Shown in pieces: positions 11,028 through 21,749 of a DNA stretch of 64,000 nucleotides; position 1 is the first letter of the stretch, and each line of letters starts with the position of its first letter. This DNA comes from Gammaproteobacteria bacterium Gsub (GTDB lineage Bacteria; Pseudomonadota; Gammaproteobacteria; PS1; Pseudothioglobaceae), in NCBI GenBank assembly GCA_002007405.1, contig JYIN01000011.1:62001-126000 (forward strand), read 5' to 3'. Position numbers and translations under genes: made by a program. The notes below the pieces were generated by a model, which did not search any database, had not been told where the DNA came from, and worked only from the letters and a program-made list of their open reading frames with translations.

Positions 11028-11906
11028 TTTTTTATCAATCTCAACCAATATATTCCCAGTTTTGCTATCAATGCCTTTTTCATCAACGCCTGTACCTTGC
11101 CATTTGATGTCAATCCCCACTTCCTTAAATGCCAATTCAACAAACTCACGAACGGTATGGGTCTCACCAGTGGCAATAACAAAATCCTGAGGCTTGTCTT
11201 GTTGTAGCATTAGCCACTGGGCATAGACAAAATCCTTAGCATGCCCCCAGTCTCGCTTGGCATCTATGTTGCCAAGCTTTAAGATTTTTTTTCTACCTTG
11301 ATAGATTCTAGCAACGGCTTGGGTGATTTTTTTGGTAACAAAAGTCTCTCCTCGTCTAGGAGATTCGTGATTAAACAAAATACCATTACAGGCAAATAAA
11401 TCATAAGCTTCACGATAATTAACCGTTACCCAATAAGCATATAATTTTGCCGCCCCATAAGGAGATTTTGGATAAAATGGCGTGGTCTCACTTTGAGGCT
11501 CGGTGCCGGGAATGCCACCAAATAATTCTGAGGTGGAGGCTTGGTAATATTTACAGTGTATTCCAGAATCGCGAATTGCATCTAATAGACGAACTGCCCC
11601 AACTCCCACCACTTCAGCGGTATATTCTGGCACCTCAAAACTCACTGAAACATGCGATTGTGCGCCTAGATTATAAACTTCATCAGGCTGGATTTTGGTC
11701 AATAAGCGATGCAAATTGCTGGAGTCGGTAAGGTCACCATGATAGGTGTGTAAATTCGGGTTGTTAAAAATATGCTCAATCCTTTGAGTGGTAAAAATTG
11801 AAGAGCGCCGTAAAATCGCATGCACCTGATAGTTTTTTTCCAATAATAATTCGGCTAAATAAGAGCCGTCTTGCCCGGTAATCCCTGTTATAAATGCTTT
11901 TTTCAT
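11025..11906 (-). CDS. gmd: GDP-mannose 4,6-dehydratase, prematurely stopped
   Basis: Gmd converts GDP-mannose to GDP-4-keto-6-deoxymannose, the precursor of GDP-fucose. The 293-residue product has the NADP motif [14 protein letters not shown] (8-21), [33 protein letters not shown], the Y-x3-K of [12 protein letters not shown] and the [16 protein letters not shown] segment. Normal members run about 340-370 residues; here an in-frame TAA follows VEIDKK and removes the conserved FRPAEV tail, which remains intact downstream. Whether the enzyme still works is uncertain, since that tail contributes to the sugar-nucleotide domain. It overlaps manC by 4 bp. Confidence 0.9.
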   Translation of the reverse strand: MKKAFITGITGQDGSYLAELLLEKNYQVHAILRRSSIFTTQRIEHIFNNPNLHTYHGDLTDSSNLHRLLTKIQPDEVYNLGAQSHVSVSFEVPEYTAEVVGVGAVRLLDAIRDSGIHCKYYQASTSELFGGIPGTEPQSETTPFYPKSPYGAAKLYAYWVTVNYREAYDLFACNGILFNHESPRRGETFVTKKITQAVARIYQGRKKILKLGNIDAKRDWGHAKDFVYAQWLMLQQDKPQDFVIATGETHTVREFVELAFKEVGIDIKWQGTGVDEKGIDSKTGNILVEIDKK

Positions 11907-13318
11907 TTTTCTACCCTACCATAAATATCTTCAAATCTCTCAATGTCATCTTCGCCCAAATAACTTCCACTTTGTACCTCAATAATCTCTAATGGTACAT
12001 CATTTTGATTTTCTAAGGCGTGTTTTACTCCTAATGGAATGTAGGTAGATTCGCCTTTATTTAAGGTCAATACTTGGCTGCCATTGATTGCTGTAGCAAT
12101 ACCGCTGACCACTACCCAATGTTCTGCACGCTTATGGTGCAACTGCAATGATAATTTTGCACCTGGATTAACATACAATCTTTTTACTTGAAAATGCCTA
12201 CCTACTTCGATACAATCATACCAGCCCCAAGGGCGATAGACCTTGCGGTGAGTGTTTGATTCTTTTCTGCCTTGTTGTTGCAACTTCTGGATTATTTTTT
12301 TTACCTCTTGGGCTCTACTTTCATCAGCAATCAAGGTGGCATTTGCGGTATCTACAATCAGCAAATCTTCTACCCCCATCGTAACCAGTAGATGGTGATT
12401 GGCATGGATGTAAGTGTTGACGGTGTCTTGGGTGATAACATCACCTTTAATAACATTGCCATTGCTGTCTTTTGTGCCAATGTCATATAACGCTGAAAAT
12501 GAGCCGATGTCATTCCAGCCAGCAGCCAATGGCACGAGCACAACTTTATCACTTTTTTCCATCAGGGCGCAATCAATGGAATCATTCGGCGAGGCACCAA
12601 AAGCGCGTTTATCTAAGCGGATAAAATCTAAATCTAAGATGGCGTTATCAACAGCGGTACTAACCGCCTCTACAATATCAGGGGCGTAAGTGGTAAGTTC
12701 GTCAATCAGAGTATCGGCTTGAAACATAAACATACCGCTATTCCAAAGGTAGTTACCCTGCTTTAAATAGGATTGTGCTCTTGATAAATTTGGCTTTTCA
12801 ACAAACTCTTCCACTTGATAAACCCCACTGCTGTGTTTAATAAATTTAATATAACCATAACCAGTATTCGCCTGCGTTGGCATAACCCCGAAGGTTACCA
12901 ATTTGCCAGCTTGTGCTTGGCTAGCAGCAATATTAACCGCTTGATGAAATGCAGTAATATCTTGGATAACATGATCTGCTGACAAAACCAATAACAAAGC
13001 ATCATCAAATTGTTTAATAGATTGCAGTGCAGTAGCTGCAATTGCAGGAGCAGTATTTCTGCCCACTGGTTCAAGCACTATGGTTGGGTTGTTAATATTG
13101 ATTTGCTGACATTGATGAGCTACTAAAAAACGATGTTCGGCATTACAAATAATGATTGGATTGGTAAGATTATCCAAACCATTTAAACGCAAAATAGTTT
13201 CTTGCAATAGGGTGTTATCCCCTGCTAATGACAAATATTGCTTCGGATGTTGCCTACGAGACAATGGCCAAAGTCGTGTGCCAGAGCCACCTGAGAGAAT
13301 AATAGGCACTATTTTCAT
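11903..13318 (-). CDS. manC: mannose-1-phosphate guanylyltransferase / mannose-6-phosphate isomerase
   Basis: This bifunctional 471-residue enzyme makes GDP-mannose. The N-terminal nucleotidyltransferase shows [20 protein letters not shown] (8-27), VEKPNL and the WNDIGSF motif; the last ~120 residues are the cupin phosphomannose isomerase domain with [26 protein letters not shown] and the [12 protein letters not shown] metal-site region. It feeds Gmd directly downstream with a 4-bp overlap and follows galU by 12 bp. No phosphomannomutase is present in the window. Confidence 0.95.
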   Translation of the reverse strand: MKIVPIILSGGSGTRLWPLSRRQHPKQYLSLAGDNTLLQETILRLNGLDNLTNPIIICNAEHRFLVAHQCQQININNPTIVLEPVGRNTAPAIAATALQSIKQFDDALLLVLSADHVIQDITAFHQAVNIAASQAQAGKLVTFGVMPTQANTGYGYIKFIKHSSGVYQVEEFVEKPNLSRAQSYLKQGNYLWNSGMFMFQADTLIDELTTYAPDIVEAVSTAVDNAILDLDFIRLDKRAFGASPNDSIDCALMEKSDKVVLVPLAAGWNDIGSFSALYDIGTKDSNGNVIKGDVITQDTVNTYIHANHHLLVTMGVEDLLIVDTANATLIADESRAQEVKKIIQKLQQQGRKESNTHRKVYRPWGWYDCIEVGRHFQVKRLYVNPGAKLSLQLHHKRAEHWVVVSGIATAINGSQVLTLNKGESTYIPLGVKHALENQNDVPLEIIEVQSGSYLGEDDIERFEDIYGRVEK

Positions 13319-13330
13319 AATTAAGGTAGA

Positions 13331-14179
13331 TTATATAGTTCTTAAGATGAGATTTTTAGCAAAATGTTCGGTAGCACTGACAAAACCTTTAACACTGCCA
13401 CAGTCAAAACGCTTACCCTGAAACTGATAAGCAATCACTTTGCCTTTTTTGGCAAGTGATAGCAGTGCATCGGTAATCTGAATTTCGCCATTTTTATCGA
13501 CTTTGGTATTTTCTAATGCGGGAAAAATATCGGCACTGAGAATATAACGACCAATAATTGCCAAATTGGTTGGGGCATCTTTAGGGTTTGGTTTTTCAAT
13601 CATATTGATCACCTGATATACATTTTTTTCAAGCAATTCGCCTGCAATCACGCCATATTTATCAACCTCGCTCATAGGCACTTGTTCAATTGCCACAATG
13701 CAACAGTCAGGGTATTTTTTATGTAATTCACTCATTTGTTGAAGCACGCTATCACCTTTATTAACACAAAGATCATCTGCCAAAATCACTGCAAATGTCT
13801 CATTACCAATGAGCATTCTTCCGCTATAGATAGCATCACCCAAACCTAGCATTTGTTGCTGTTCGGTATAAGTAAAAGTGCACTGGTTAATAATGTGATT
13901 AATCTCATCCAATAAAGATTCTTTAGCACTGCCTTTGATGCTTGCCTCAATATCTAAATGTGGCTTAAAGTGATTTTTAATTGCGGATTTGTGTTTATTA
14001 GTTACCATCACCATAGCATTTATGCCCGCACTTATTGCCTCTTCCACGCCATATTGAATTAAGGGTTTGGTGAGAATGGGCAACATTTCTTTAGGAATGG
14101 CTTTGGTGGCTGGTAAAAAACGCGTGCCATAGCCCGCCACAGGAAAAAGACAGCGGTTGATTTGATGTGAATTTATCAT
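13331..14179 (-). CDS. galU: UTP--glucose-1-phosphate uridylyltransferase
   Basis: GalU makes UDP-glucose for LPS and exopolysaccharide. The 282-residue protein has the signature PVAGYGTRFLPATKAIPKEM (13-32), KPLIQYGVEEA, the ADDLC metal/nucleotide segment and MIEKPNPKDAPTNLAIIGRY. It is second in a leftward sugar-nucleotide operon, 16 bp after pgi and 12 bp before manC. Confidence 0.95.
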   Translation of the reverse strand: MINSHQINRCLFPVAGYGTRFLPATKAIPKEMLPILTKPLIQYGVEEAISAGINAMVMVTNKHKSAIKNHFKPHLDIEASIKGSAKESLLDEINHIINQCTFTYTEQQQMLGLGDAIYSGRMLIGNETFAVILADDLCVNKGDSVLQQMSELHKKYPDCCIVAIEQVPMSEVDKYGVIAGELLEKNVYQVINMIEKPNPKDAPTNLAIIGRYILSADIFPALENTKVDKNGEIQITDALLSLAKKGKVIAYQFQGKRFDCGSVKGFVSATEHFAKNLILRTI

Positions 14180-14195
14180 ATTTTATTTAGCGCTG

Positions 14196-15380
14196 TTACA
14201 AATTATTTTTAAGAATAATTTTGCCACGCTCAACACCGGGCTGGTTATAGGTATCAATTTGCAAAAATTGACCAATGACTGAGACCATTAATTGGTAACT
14301 AAACATAAGTTTGGCAATATTATATTCATCAACTGTAGAGATGCTAATCACATCACAAGGAATGTCTTTTTGTTCTTTTATTGCTTGAATGGTGGCGTCC
14401 GCTTGTTTGTTGAGTAATGCGTTAAAACTAATGCCTTCAACCATTTTTAAATCAATCCCAGTTTTAGGGATTAAGGTGTTGTCTTTTAAATCATCAATTT
14501 TGATAAAAGTCATGGTCTTATCACGCACGCCATCAATAATCAATTGCAAAAAACTGTGTTGATCTGCTGGACCAATCAGCGCTACTGGAGTGAGTGCTTG
14601 GCGGGTATTATTTTTATTAACTTTACCTAGAGACTCTGCCCAAAGTTGTAGATACCATTTATTAAAACCCTCCAACGAAGAGGAATAAGAAAAAATGACA
14701 TTAATATTAAAACGGCTCTTATTTTCAACCAAAAATCGTGCCTTTTCAATAATTGGCTGATAATAATGGGTTTTTTTAAAAAAACTATCTACCACCCGCT
14801 TACAACCATTCAGTAGATTGTCAATATCAACGCCAACCATTGACAAAGGCACCAAGCCTGCGACACTAAACACAGAAAAACGCCCGCTGATATTTTTTTC
14901 CAGAACGAAAGTTTTAATGTTTTTAGCATTGGCAAATTGAGTGAGTTTGCTGTCTTTCTCAGAGATAATGGTGCAATTTGATTGGTCAATACAAACCAAA
15001 GTGTTTAAATATTTAAACAAACTTAAAGTTTCAATGGTATCACCAGATTTGCTAACCACTACAAAATGCCCATCATTAACATCAATGGATTTAAGTAGGC
15101 GTTTAATTTCTAGAGGGTCAACTGTTTCCAAAAATAATAAATCTTTGGGATATGTATTAGAAGGCAATAAAAATTCGTAAATCGCCCGAGCACCAAGGCT
15201 GGATCCACCAATGCCGATAACAATAATATGTTTTTTACTAATATTAGATGTATAAGTTTTGATTTGTGTAATGTCTTGATAGGGTAGATGATAATAGCCC
15301 CCCTCTTCACGCTCAGATTTAATTCGCTCAAAAATTTCATGATTGGATTTGATTTGGTAAAAATTTTTATTGTATTGCAT
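14196..15380 (-). CDS. pgi: glucose-6-phosphate isomerase
   Basis: Pgi interconverts glucose-6-phosphate and fructose-6-phosphate, linking central carbon to the sugar-nucleotide genes that follow. SIS-type phosphosugar motifs are clear: IGIGGSSLGARAIYEFL, VVSKSGDTIETLSLF and the C-terminal QPGVERGKIILKN. At 394 residues it is shorter than the enterobacterial enzyme (about 550) and resembles the compact form found in other lineages. It is the first gene of the leftward operon and is divergent from hldD. Confidence 0.93.
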   Translation of the reverse strand: MQYNKNFYQIKSNHEIFERIKSEREEGGYYHLPYQDITQIKTYTSNISKKHIIVIGIGGSSLGARAIYEFLLPSNTYPKDLLFLETVDPLEIKRLLKSIDVNDGHFVVVSKSGDTIETLSLFKYLNTLVCIDQSNCTIISEKDSKLTQFANAKNIKTFVLEKNISGRFSVFSVAGLVPLSMVGVDIDNLLNGCKRVVDSFFKKTHYYQPIIEKARFLVENKSRFNINVIFSYSSSLEGFNKWYLQLWAESLGKVNKNNTRQALTPVALIGPADQHSFLQLIIDGVRDKTMTFIKIDDLKDNTLIPKTGIDLKMVEGISFNALLNKQADATIQAIKEQKDIPCDVISISTVDEYNIAKLMFSYQLMVSVIGQFLQIDTYNQPGVERGKIILKNNL

Positions 15381-15400
15381 TTTTTAAAAGTGTGATGTCG

Positions 15401-15406
15401 TATAAT
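15401..15406 (+). promoter_or_regulatory. candidate -10 element upstream of hldD
   Basis: A perfect TATAAT lies in the 96-bp divergent gap between pgi and hldD, about 70 bp before the hldD start. A matching -35 at good spacing is not evident, so it is only a plausible promoter for the heptose operon. Confidence 0.35.
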
Positions 15407-15476
15407 ACGCGAAATAAAACATAGAAAAATATGCCAACCAGATTTATCAAAGCAGTCGTATTTTAACAGAAAAACA

Positions 15477-16481
15477 ATGACTTATAATACGATTGATTTT
15501 AACCAAAAAACCATTTTAATCACTGGCGGCGCAGGCTTTATCGGCAGTAATTTGGCGTTTTATTTTCAGCAAAATTATCCCCAATCTCAAGTGGTGATAT
15601 TTGATTGTTTTCGTAGTGGCGCGGTCTTTAACAATGGCAATTTGCAAAGCCTTGGGCATTATAAAAATTTAATTGGCTTTAAAGGTGATGTCATTTGTGG
15701 CAATATCAATAATAGAGATGATTTATCACATTTAGAAAATTATCAATTTGATTATATTTTTCATCAAGCGGCCATCTCTGATACCCGTGTTTATGACCAA
15801 GAAATAATGATAAAAACCAATGTCAATTCTTTTTGGCAACTATTAACCCTTGCCAGAGAGCATAATGCGGCGATGATCTACGCCAGCTCTGCAGCGACTT
15901 ATGGCAATCTGCCTTCGCCACAAACGGTCGGTGTGGAAAATCCCCAAAACCCTTATGCTTTTAGTAAATATATGATGGATAAAATGGCTTCTAATTATGA
16001 TAAATTGCATCCGCATATGACAATTGTCGGTTTGCGATTTTTTAATGTTTATGGTGCGCGTGAATATTACAAAAATAAGACTGCTTCAATGGTGATTCAA
16101 CTCGGACACCAAATCCTATCAGGCAATGCGCCAAAACTCTTTAAGGGGTCGGATAAAATTTTGCGTGATTTTATCAATATTGAAGATGTGGTGCAAGCCA
16201 ATATTTTGGCGTGCAAACCCAAGCAAAACGGTATTTATAATATCGGTACTGGCAAGCCTAGAAGTTTTCAAGCACTTGCTGACATTTTGCAAAAAGAACT
16301 GGGCACCGATTTAGGCACGCAATATATTCCCAACCCCTACAATGGCTACCAAACGCATACCCAAGCAGATATTGCAACAGCACAAGCCAATCTGGGTTTT
16401 ATGCCAAAAATAGACTTAGAAATGGGTATTAAAGCTTATATTCCAGAGATTAAACGCCTGTACGGCAGCGATATTGTATGA
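15477..16481 (+). CDS. hldD: ADP-L-glycero-D-manno-heptose 6-epimerase
   Basis: HldD (RfaD) epimerises ADP-D-glycero-D-manno-heptose to the L-glycero form used in the LPS inner core. The 334-residue SDR protein has GGAGFIGSNLAFYF near residue 18, DCFRSGAVFNN, a YASSAATYG serine region, the Y-x3-K of YAFSKYMMDKM and RFFNVYGARE. It overlaps hldE by 4 bp and is followed by gmhA, giving a compact heptose-supply operon. Confidence 0.93.
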   Translation: MTYNTIDFNQKTILITGGAGFIGSNLAFYFQQNYPQSQVVIFDCFRSGAVFNNGNLQSLGHYKNLIGFKGDVICGNINNRDDLSHLENYQFDYIFHQAAISDTRVYDQEIMIKTNVNSFWQLLTLAREHNAAMIYASSAATYGNLPSPQTVGVENPQNPYAFSKYMMDKMASNYDKLHPHMTIVGLRFFNVYGAREYYKNKTASMVIQLGHQILSGNAPKLFKGSDKILRDFINIEDVVQANILACKPKQNGIYNIGTGKPRSFQALADILQKELGTDLGTQYIPNPYNGYQTHTQADIATAQANLGFMPKIDLEMGIKAYIPEIKRLYGSDIV

Positions 16482-17902
16482 TTAGGTTACAAGGAAAAAC
16501 TCCAAAATTATTGGTCGTTGGTGATTTGATGCTTGATCACTACCTATGGGGATCATGTGCACGAATTTCTCCAGAAGCGCCTGTACAGGTGATAAATGTA
16601 GCTAGCGAAAGTACGCTATTAGGGGGGGCGGGCAATGTGATCAACAATCTTAAATCTCTAGGGGCAGAAGTTGATGTGATTAGCGTGATTGGTGCATGTA
16701 ATACGACAGACGAACTTAAAACTCTATTGCTTGATATTGGTGTTGATACACAATATTTAATCACCCAAAAAAACCGAATTACCAGTAAAAAAAGCAGAAT
16801 CGTCGCCGCACAACAGCAGGTAGTTAGATTTGACCGTGAAAGCGTAGATGAAATCCCTCTTGATAAGCAAAATTTAGTTTTAAAAAACTTTAAAAAAATT
16901 GTGGCTAATTATGATGCCATACTACTGTCTGACTACGGAAAAGGTGTTTTAACACACCAACTAACCCAATCTTTAATTGCCACTGCCAATGCTAATAATA
17001 AAAAAATTTTAGCCGACCCGAAAGGCTTGGATTATACAAAATACAAAGGCGCTTATTTATTAACGCCTAATAAAAAAGAAGCCAGTGAGGCAACGGGCAT
17101 TAAGATTAAAAATGAGGCAGATCTCACCCGCGCTATAAAACAGATTAAAACCCAGTGTGATTTAACCGTCTCTCTTATTACTCTTAGCGAGCAAGGGGTG
17201 GCAATTTTTGATGAGACATTACGCACTCATCTTGCCAGTGCTAGAGAAGTATTTGATGTAACAGGGGCGGGAGATACAGTGCTCGCTTCACTGGGTTTTG
17301 CCTTGTCATGTGGGCTTGATATTGATGCAGCCGTGAAATTTTCCAACCTAGCCGCAGGGGTTGTTGTTGGAAAATTTGGCAGCGCTACTGCCACTTTGAA
17401 TGAAATTATTGAATACGAATCCAGTTTGCATCAATCCATTAGTGATGAACACATAAAAACTTTAAGTGAAATGACACTTTTAAGTGCAGAGCTAAAATCA
17501 CGCGGCAAAAAAATTATTTTTACCAACGGTTGCTTTGATTTATTACACGCTGGACATGTGCGCTATTTAGAACAAGCCAAAAGTTTTGGTGATGTTTTAA
17601 TACTAGGGCTAAATTCTGATAATTCTGTCAAAGCTTTAAAAGGCAATAACCGCCCAATTAACCCGCAAATTGACCGTGCTTATATTTTAGCAGCATTAGA
17701 GGCAGTAGATTTTGTGGTCGTGTTTGATGAGGACACCCCCCTTAATTTAATCAAAGCTATTAAACCTGATGTTTTGGTCAAAGGCAGCGATTATGAAGGC
17801 AAGGAAATCATTGGTCAAAACATTGCCCACGAATTAAAATTGGTACAATTTATTGACGGTAAAAGCACCACAAAAACCATAGAAAAAATCCAAAAATCAT
17901 GA
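16478..17902 (+). CDS. hldE: bifunctional heptose kinase / heptose-1-phosphate adenylyltransferase
   Basis: HldE phosphorylates heptose-7-phosphate at C1 and later adenylylates heptose-1-phosphate. The 474-residue protein has an N-terminal ribokinase-like domain ([47 protein letters not shown] near residue 260) and a C-terminal cytidylyltransferase-fold domain starting near 340 with [20 protein letters not shown], whose HAGH motif is catalytic. It overlaps hldD and gmhA by 4 bp each. Confidence 0.95.
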   Translation: MIRLQGKTPKLLVVGDLMLDHYLWGSCARISPEAPVQVINVASESTLLGGAGNVINNLKSLGAEVDVISVIGACNTTDELKTLLLDIGVDTQYLITQKNRITSKKSRIVAAQQQVVRFDRESVDEIPLDKQNLVLKNFKKIVANYDAILLSDYGKGVLTHQLTQSLIATANANNKKILADPKGLDYTKYKGAYLLTPNKKEASEATGIKIKNEADLTRAIKQIKTQCDLTVSLITLSEQGVAIFDETLRTHLASAREVFDVTGAGDTVLASLGFALSCGLDIDAAVKFSNLAAGVVVGKFGSATATLNEIIEYESSLHQSISDEHIKTLSEMTLLSAELKSRGKKIIFTNGCFDLLHAGHVRYLEQAKSFGDVLILGLNSDNSVKALKGNNRPINPQIDRAYILAALEAVDFVVVFDEDTPLNLIKAIKPDVLVKGSDYEGKEIIGQNIAHELKLVQFIDGKSTTKTIEKIQKS

Positions 17903-18462
17903 AATCTATTATTCAAAATGAACTTGACTCCCACCTAAAAACTGCCAAGCAAATGACAGCCTTGGTTGATAAAATTGAAGAGGCTGCTAAATTATGCATC
18001 AATGGGCTAAAAAATGGGGGGAAAATCCTTATTTTTGGCAATGGCGGATCCGCAGCTGATGCTCAGCACATTGCCGCAGAATTGGTTGGTTGTTATAAAA
18101 TTAAGCGCAAGGGGCTGCCCGCCATTGCCCTCACTACAGATACCTCAGCACTCACTTCTATTGGTAATGATTATGGCTATGAATATATTTTTTCACGGCA
18201 AATACAAGCTTTGGCAAACAAAGGAGATATTGCCATTGGCATCAGTACAAGCGGTAACAGTCAAAATGTCATTAATGCCTTAAAACTTGCCCAAGAAAAC
18301 GGCTGCAAAACCATTACTTTTAGTGGTGGCAAAGGTGGCATAATGAATGCTCTAAGTGATGTTAGTTTGGTCGTAGCATCTGCAGATACGCCACGCATTC
18401 AAGAAATGCACATTCTCATCGGGCACATGCTTTGTCATTTAATTGAGCAAACTAATTTTTGA
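17899..18462 (+). CDS. gmhA: sedoheptulose 7-phosphate isomerase
   Basis: GmhA starts the heptose pathway by isomerising sedoheptulose-7-phosphate. The 187-residue SIS-domain protein shows [18 protein letters not shown] and [14 protein letters not shown]. It completes the hldD-hldE-gmhA operon; the remaining phosphatase GmhB is not in the window. Its 3' end overlaps the convergent waaF gene by 24 bp, so the two transcripts are partly antisense. Confidence 0.95.
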   Translation: MKSIIQNELDSHLKTAKQMTALVDKIEEAAKLCINGLKNGGKILIFGNGGSAADAQHIAAELVGCYKIKRKGLPAIALTTDTSALTSIGNDYGYEYIFSRQIQALANKGDIAIGISTSGNSQNVINALKLAQENGCKTITFSGGKGGIMNALSDVSLVVASADTPRIQEMHILIGHMLCHLIEQTNF

Positions 18463-19392
18463 TTCAATCGCCTCAAGTACTGTACTGGCTTTAATTTGGC
18501 GCATACAGTTATGGTGTTTAAGCGGGCAAATTCGTTGCATACACGGCTGGCAGTCTAAATTTTTTTTCACAATCACACTTTTTTTATTCATCCATTGCCG
18601 GGTTTCATTATCTTTTGTGGGTCCAAAAATTGCCACAGTTGGCACTTGAAAACTAGCACCAATGTGCATCGGACCGCTGTCACCAGTAATCAACAAATCC
18701 AAATTTGATATTTTTTCAATCAGCTCAAAAACCATTGTTTTACCTGCTAAATTTTGATAATTACTAACGCCTTCTTCAAGCAAAAATTTTTCAATATCAG
18801 CAGCAATATCAATTTCATCCGAACTGCCAAAAATAATAATATCGTATTCGCCACAAAATGCACTCGCCACTTTGGCAAATTCCAAAGGATACCAGCGTTT
18901 AGCACTACCATACGATGCTCCAGGGTTTATACCCAATGTTTTTTTTGTATTTTTTTGGGTTTTTTTAGTATAAATTTTAAGCGCTCCAGCATCATTATTT
19001 ATACCCAAAACCCGATTAACAAAATCATTGTATCTTAATACTTGATGCTGGGATTTTTTATCATAACGCTGGTAAATTGCCCTGTGTTTGGTATTTACAA
19101 AAAAAATAAAAAAGTGGCTGGAAAACCGCCTTCTAAATGAAAACGCACAATCAAATTGTCCGACTTTTTTAGCAATTTTGTATAAATTAAAAAGGCGATT
19201 GCCGTGACTTTTGCTATTGTCAATTATTATTTTTTCTAAATTTGGATGTTGGGAAAAAACTGCACTGGAAATTTTAGTGCCAAAAATCGTCATTTTTACT
19301 TTTGGATAAGTGTGAATAATATTTTCAATAGCCGAAGTTGCCATCACACAATCTCCAAGCCAAGTCGGCAGCTCAATTAGAATTTTTTTCAT
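18439..19392 (-). CDS. waaF: ADP-heptose:LPS heptosyltransferase (WaaF-like)
   Basis: This is a GT9-family transferase that adds heptose to the LPS inner core. The 317-residue protein has the family start [22 protein letters not shown], the [14 protein letters not shown] motif that binds ADP-heptose, and [23 protein letters not shown] near the C-terminus. A cysteine-rich stretch near residues 280-300 ([16 protein letters not shown]) is typical of heptosyltransferase II. It faces the heptose-supply operon and overlaps the upstream glycosidase-like gene by 20 bp. Confidence 0.9.
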   Translation of the reverse strand: MKKILIELPTWLGDCVMATSAIENIIHTYPKVKMTIFGTKISSAVFSQHPNLEKIIIDNSKSHGNRLFNLYKIAKKVGQFDCAFSFRRRFSSHFFIFFVNTKHRAIYQRYDKKSQHQVLRYNDFVNRVLGINNDAGALKIYTKKTQKNTKKTLGINPGASYGSAKRWYPLEFAKVASAFCGEYDIIIFGSSDEIDIAADIEKFLLEEGVSNYQNLAGKTMVFELIEKISNLDLLITGDSGPMHIGASFQVPTVAIFGPTKDNETRQWMNKKSVIVKKNLDCQPCMQRICPLKHHNCMRQIKASTVLEAIESKISLLN

Positions 19393-20422
19393 TGATTATT
19401 TTTTTAAAACTGTAAAAAGCAGGCATTTTACGAATTTTTCCCGCGCGATTATCTACCAAACCATAGCCGGGTGCGACCAACTGATGCCAATATACGCGGC
19501 TTATTTTTCCACTTTTACGAACAATGTCAAAATATTGCCGCATGTATTTTGCATAATCTTTTTCACTGACACATTCTTTTTCGCTGGTAGGCGCGTATGG
19601 CGCAGTGTCTTTTAACGGATAATTTGTTTCAGTAATATAAATCTCATTGTTACTCTTATTTGCTAAATGCACTATTGCCGACAGTAGAGTAATTTTATTT
19701 TTAAGATTAAACCCATATTGCCGATTATAAGGCGAGCCGCGTCTATCAACATAGAGCAGTGCTGAGAGTTTATCAAATTTAATTTTTTTTTGATGAAACA
19801 AACTGCCGATAGTGTAATGGTATTCAAAATCAATCACACTAGGACCTATCAGTTGTAAGTTAGGAAACTGCTCATCTTTAATTTTTTGTACAAGTTGATA
19901 AAAATCCAAATACTCACCCACCGTAAAAAATCCCCATTTAGTGCGATTAACAGCGTTACCCACTTGATATTCGGTTGCCAAGTGTTGCAATTTTTCAAAA
20001 ATAAGTCTGACATTTTTCTCTAAAAGGGCGTCATTTTCAATATTTTCACGATTTTGTAAAATGTTAATCAAAATAGTTTTGCCCCTAAACCCTGCAACAA
20101 AATCAACATAATTATCAATATTATCAATATCGGCAAGAGGGATACGAATGATTAAATTCTGCACTCCCAACTCTTCCACCAGCTCATATTGCACTCTGCC
20201 TTTGTCTAAATTCACCCCAACCCCAATCTGGGTTCTAGCCTTTGGAAAACGCATCAAAAACTGCCAAAAAAATGCCAGTAGAAAAACCCCAATAAACAAT
20301 AAAAATAGGGCTAAATGTGCAAAAAAATATTTCCTTTTTTTCTGTTTTTTAAATCTTTTATTGGTGATGATATAGGGCTGGTCAGAGTATTTATCCCATT
20401 CAAATTTTTGCTTGTCTGTCAT
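19373..20422 (-). CDS. membrane-anchored glycoside-hydrolase-like protein
   Basis: I recognise no exact family. The roughly 349-residue protein has a basic cytoplasmic N-terminus (RFKKQKKRKYF), one membrane segment at about 32-54 (FAHLALFLLFIGVFLLAFFW) and then a soluble domain that reads like a TIM-barrel glycosidase: IGVGVNLDKGRV, WGFFTVGEYLDFYQ, IGPSVIDFEYHY and YITETNYPLKD, where the Glu after IT could be a catalytic nucleophile, and a late YWHQL. ATG at 20422 is chosen, but one two codons earlier is possible. It lies between a GT4 gene and waaF with overlaps, so a role in surface-glycan assembly or trimming is inferred. Confidence 0.6.
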   Translation of the reverse strand: MTDKQKFEWDKYSDQPYIITNKRFKKQKKRKYFFAHLALFLLFIGVFLLAFFWQFLMRFPKARTQIGVGVNLDKGRVQYELVEELGVQNLIIRIPLADIDNIDNYVDFVAGFRGKTILINILQNRENIENDALLEKNVRLIFEKLQHLATEYQVGNAVNRTKWGFFTVGEYLDFYQLVQKIKDEQFPNLQLIGPSVIDFEYHYTIGSLFHQKKIKFDKLSALLYVDRRGSPYNRQYGFNLKNKITLLSAIVHLANKSNNEIYITETNYPLKDTAPYAPTSEKECVSEKDYAKYMRQYFDIVRKSGKISRVYWHQLVAPGYGLVDNRAGKIRKMPAFYSFKKIINEKNSN

Positions 20423-20434
20423 GCACATATCTGC

Positions 20435-21520
20435 TTATTTTATAAGCCGATGATAAAGTTGTAACACCTGTTCAAATTGCATATTTTCAGCAAATATTTT
20501 TTGCGCCCTTAACTGTCCATTTTGAGCTAATTGTTTGCGAAAATCTGGGTTTTTAGCTAGTTTTTCAATTTTTAAAAATAAATCATCAGAATCAAAAGTT
20601 TTAAATAATAAACCGTTTTTATTATTGTTAATAATCTCCGTTGGACCGCCACTATCACTAGCAATAACACAAATACCCGCGTGCATTGCCTCAATCAAAA
20701 CCATGCCAAAAGTCTCTTTTTTAGTTGCCAATACAAGTGTATCCAGCACTTGCATTGTTGCTGCTATATCAAAGCAAAACCCAGTAAAAATAACCCGTTT
20801 AATTAAATCCTTTTGGATAAGTGTTTGTTTCAATTCACACAAATAGTTTTGCTCACTTGTATCGCCAATAATCAATAATTGTGCGTCAATACCTTGTTTG
20901 ATTAATTTAGCAAATGCCTCGATAACAATATGCTGACCTTTTTTAGGCTCAATTCTACCAATAATACCAATTACAAATTGGGCGTTAATATTGTGTTTTT
21001 CTCTTAATTTTTGTAGGCTCTCAATATCTAAAAATTTTGGGATTCTAGTGCCAATATACGACACCGAGACTTTATTTTCAAAGTTATGAATAAATTTTTG
21101 AGCTTGTTTTTTCAGTTGCTGAGTTACTGTAATCATCAAATCCAAATGATGATACAAAAATCTATGGTAGAAGTTTTTTTTAGCCCGAGTCATGTTCATA
21201 TGTCGAGTTTGAATTAGTTTTAATTTATGTTTGCTCAATATTTTTGCCAATACTGCCACTGGCAAATCTTTTGTCCAATGAATATGAATAATATCAATTT
21301 GTTCTTTGTTGATAAATTTGACTATTTCTATAACACTAATAACACCCCGCTTGACTTGATGAACTAGGTTTTTTGTGCCGTTCAAATAAGGTTTTATCTG
21401 ACTATCATCAGAAATAAACATAGATACTTTTATTTTTTTATCTAAAAAATTAGCCAATTTTGCTGAATAGATTTCCAACCCACCCCGACTTGGTGATAGG
21501 CAAAGTTGTAATATTTTCAT
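20435..21520 (-). CDS. glycosyltransferase family 4 protein
   Basis: The 361-residue GT-B transferase begins LQLCLSPSRGGLEIYSAKLA, an N-terminal acceptor-domain motif with the G-G-x-E loop. The C-terminal domain has IGIIGRIEPKKGQHIVIEAF and the E-x7-E pair in KKETFGMVLIEAMHAG followed by ASDSGGPTEIINN, which bind the sugar nucleotide in GT4 enzymes. It starts a leftward run with the anchored glycosidase-like protein and waaF, so it probably acts on LPS core or another surface glycan. Donor and acceptor cannot be read from the sequence. Confidence 0.88.
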   Translation of the reverse strand: MKILQLCLSPSRGGLEIYSAKLANFLDKKIKVSMFISDDSQIKPYLNGTKNLVHQVKRGVISVIEIVKFINKEQIDIIHIHWTKDLPVAVLAKILSKHKLKLIQTRHMNMTRAKKNFYHRFLYHHLDLMITVTQQLKKQAQKFIHNFENKVSVSYIGTRIPKFLDIESLQKLREKHNINAQFVIGIIGRIEPKKGQHIVIEAFAKLIKQGIDAQLLIIGDTSEQNYLCELKQTLIQKDLIKRVIFTGFCFDIAATMQVLDTLVLATKKETFGMVLIEAMHAGICVIASDSGGPTEIINNNKNGLLFKTFDSDDLFLKIEKLAKNPDFRKQLAQNGQLRAQKIFAENMQFEQVLQLYHRLIK

Positions 21521-21749
21521 AGTAAAAATGGATGTGAATTAAATACAAGTTATCAACGCTTTATTATAAACTTGACCAATAGATCATGCTATCAAAAAAT
21601 ATGTTTTTTAGTCGTTTTTATAGAGGTTTTCTATAGCAAGTAAGGATAGGGTTTTAAGAATGAAAATGTTCAGTATAAAATAACCTATTTGTTGATTTAT
21701 AGTATCATTTCTCACTGAGCAAAAAAAAAATACAAAAAAGGCAATTATT

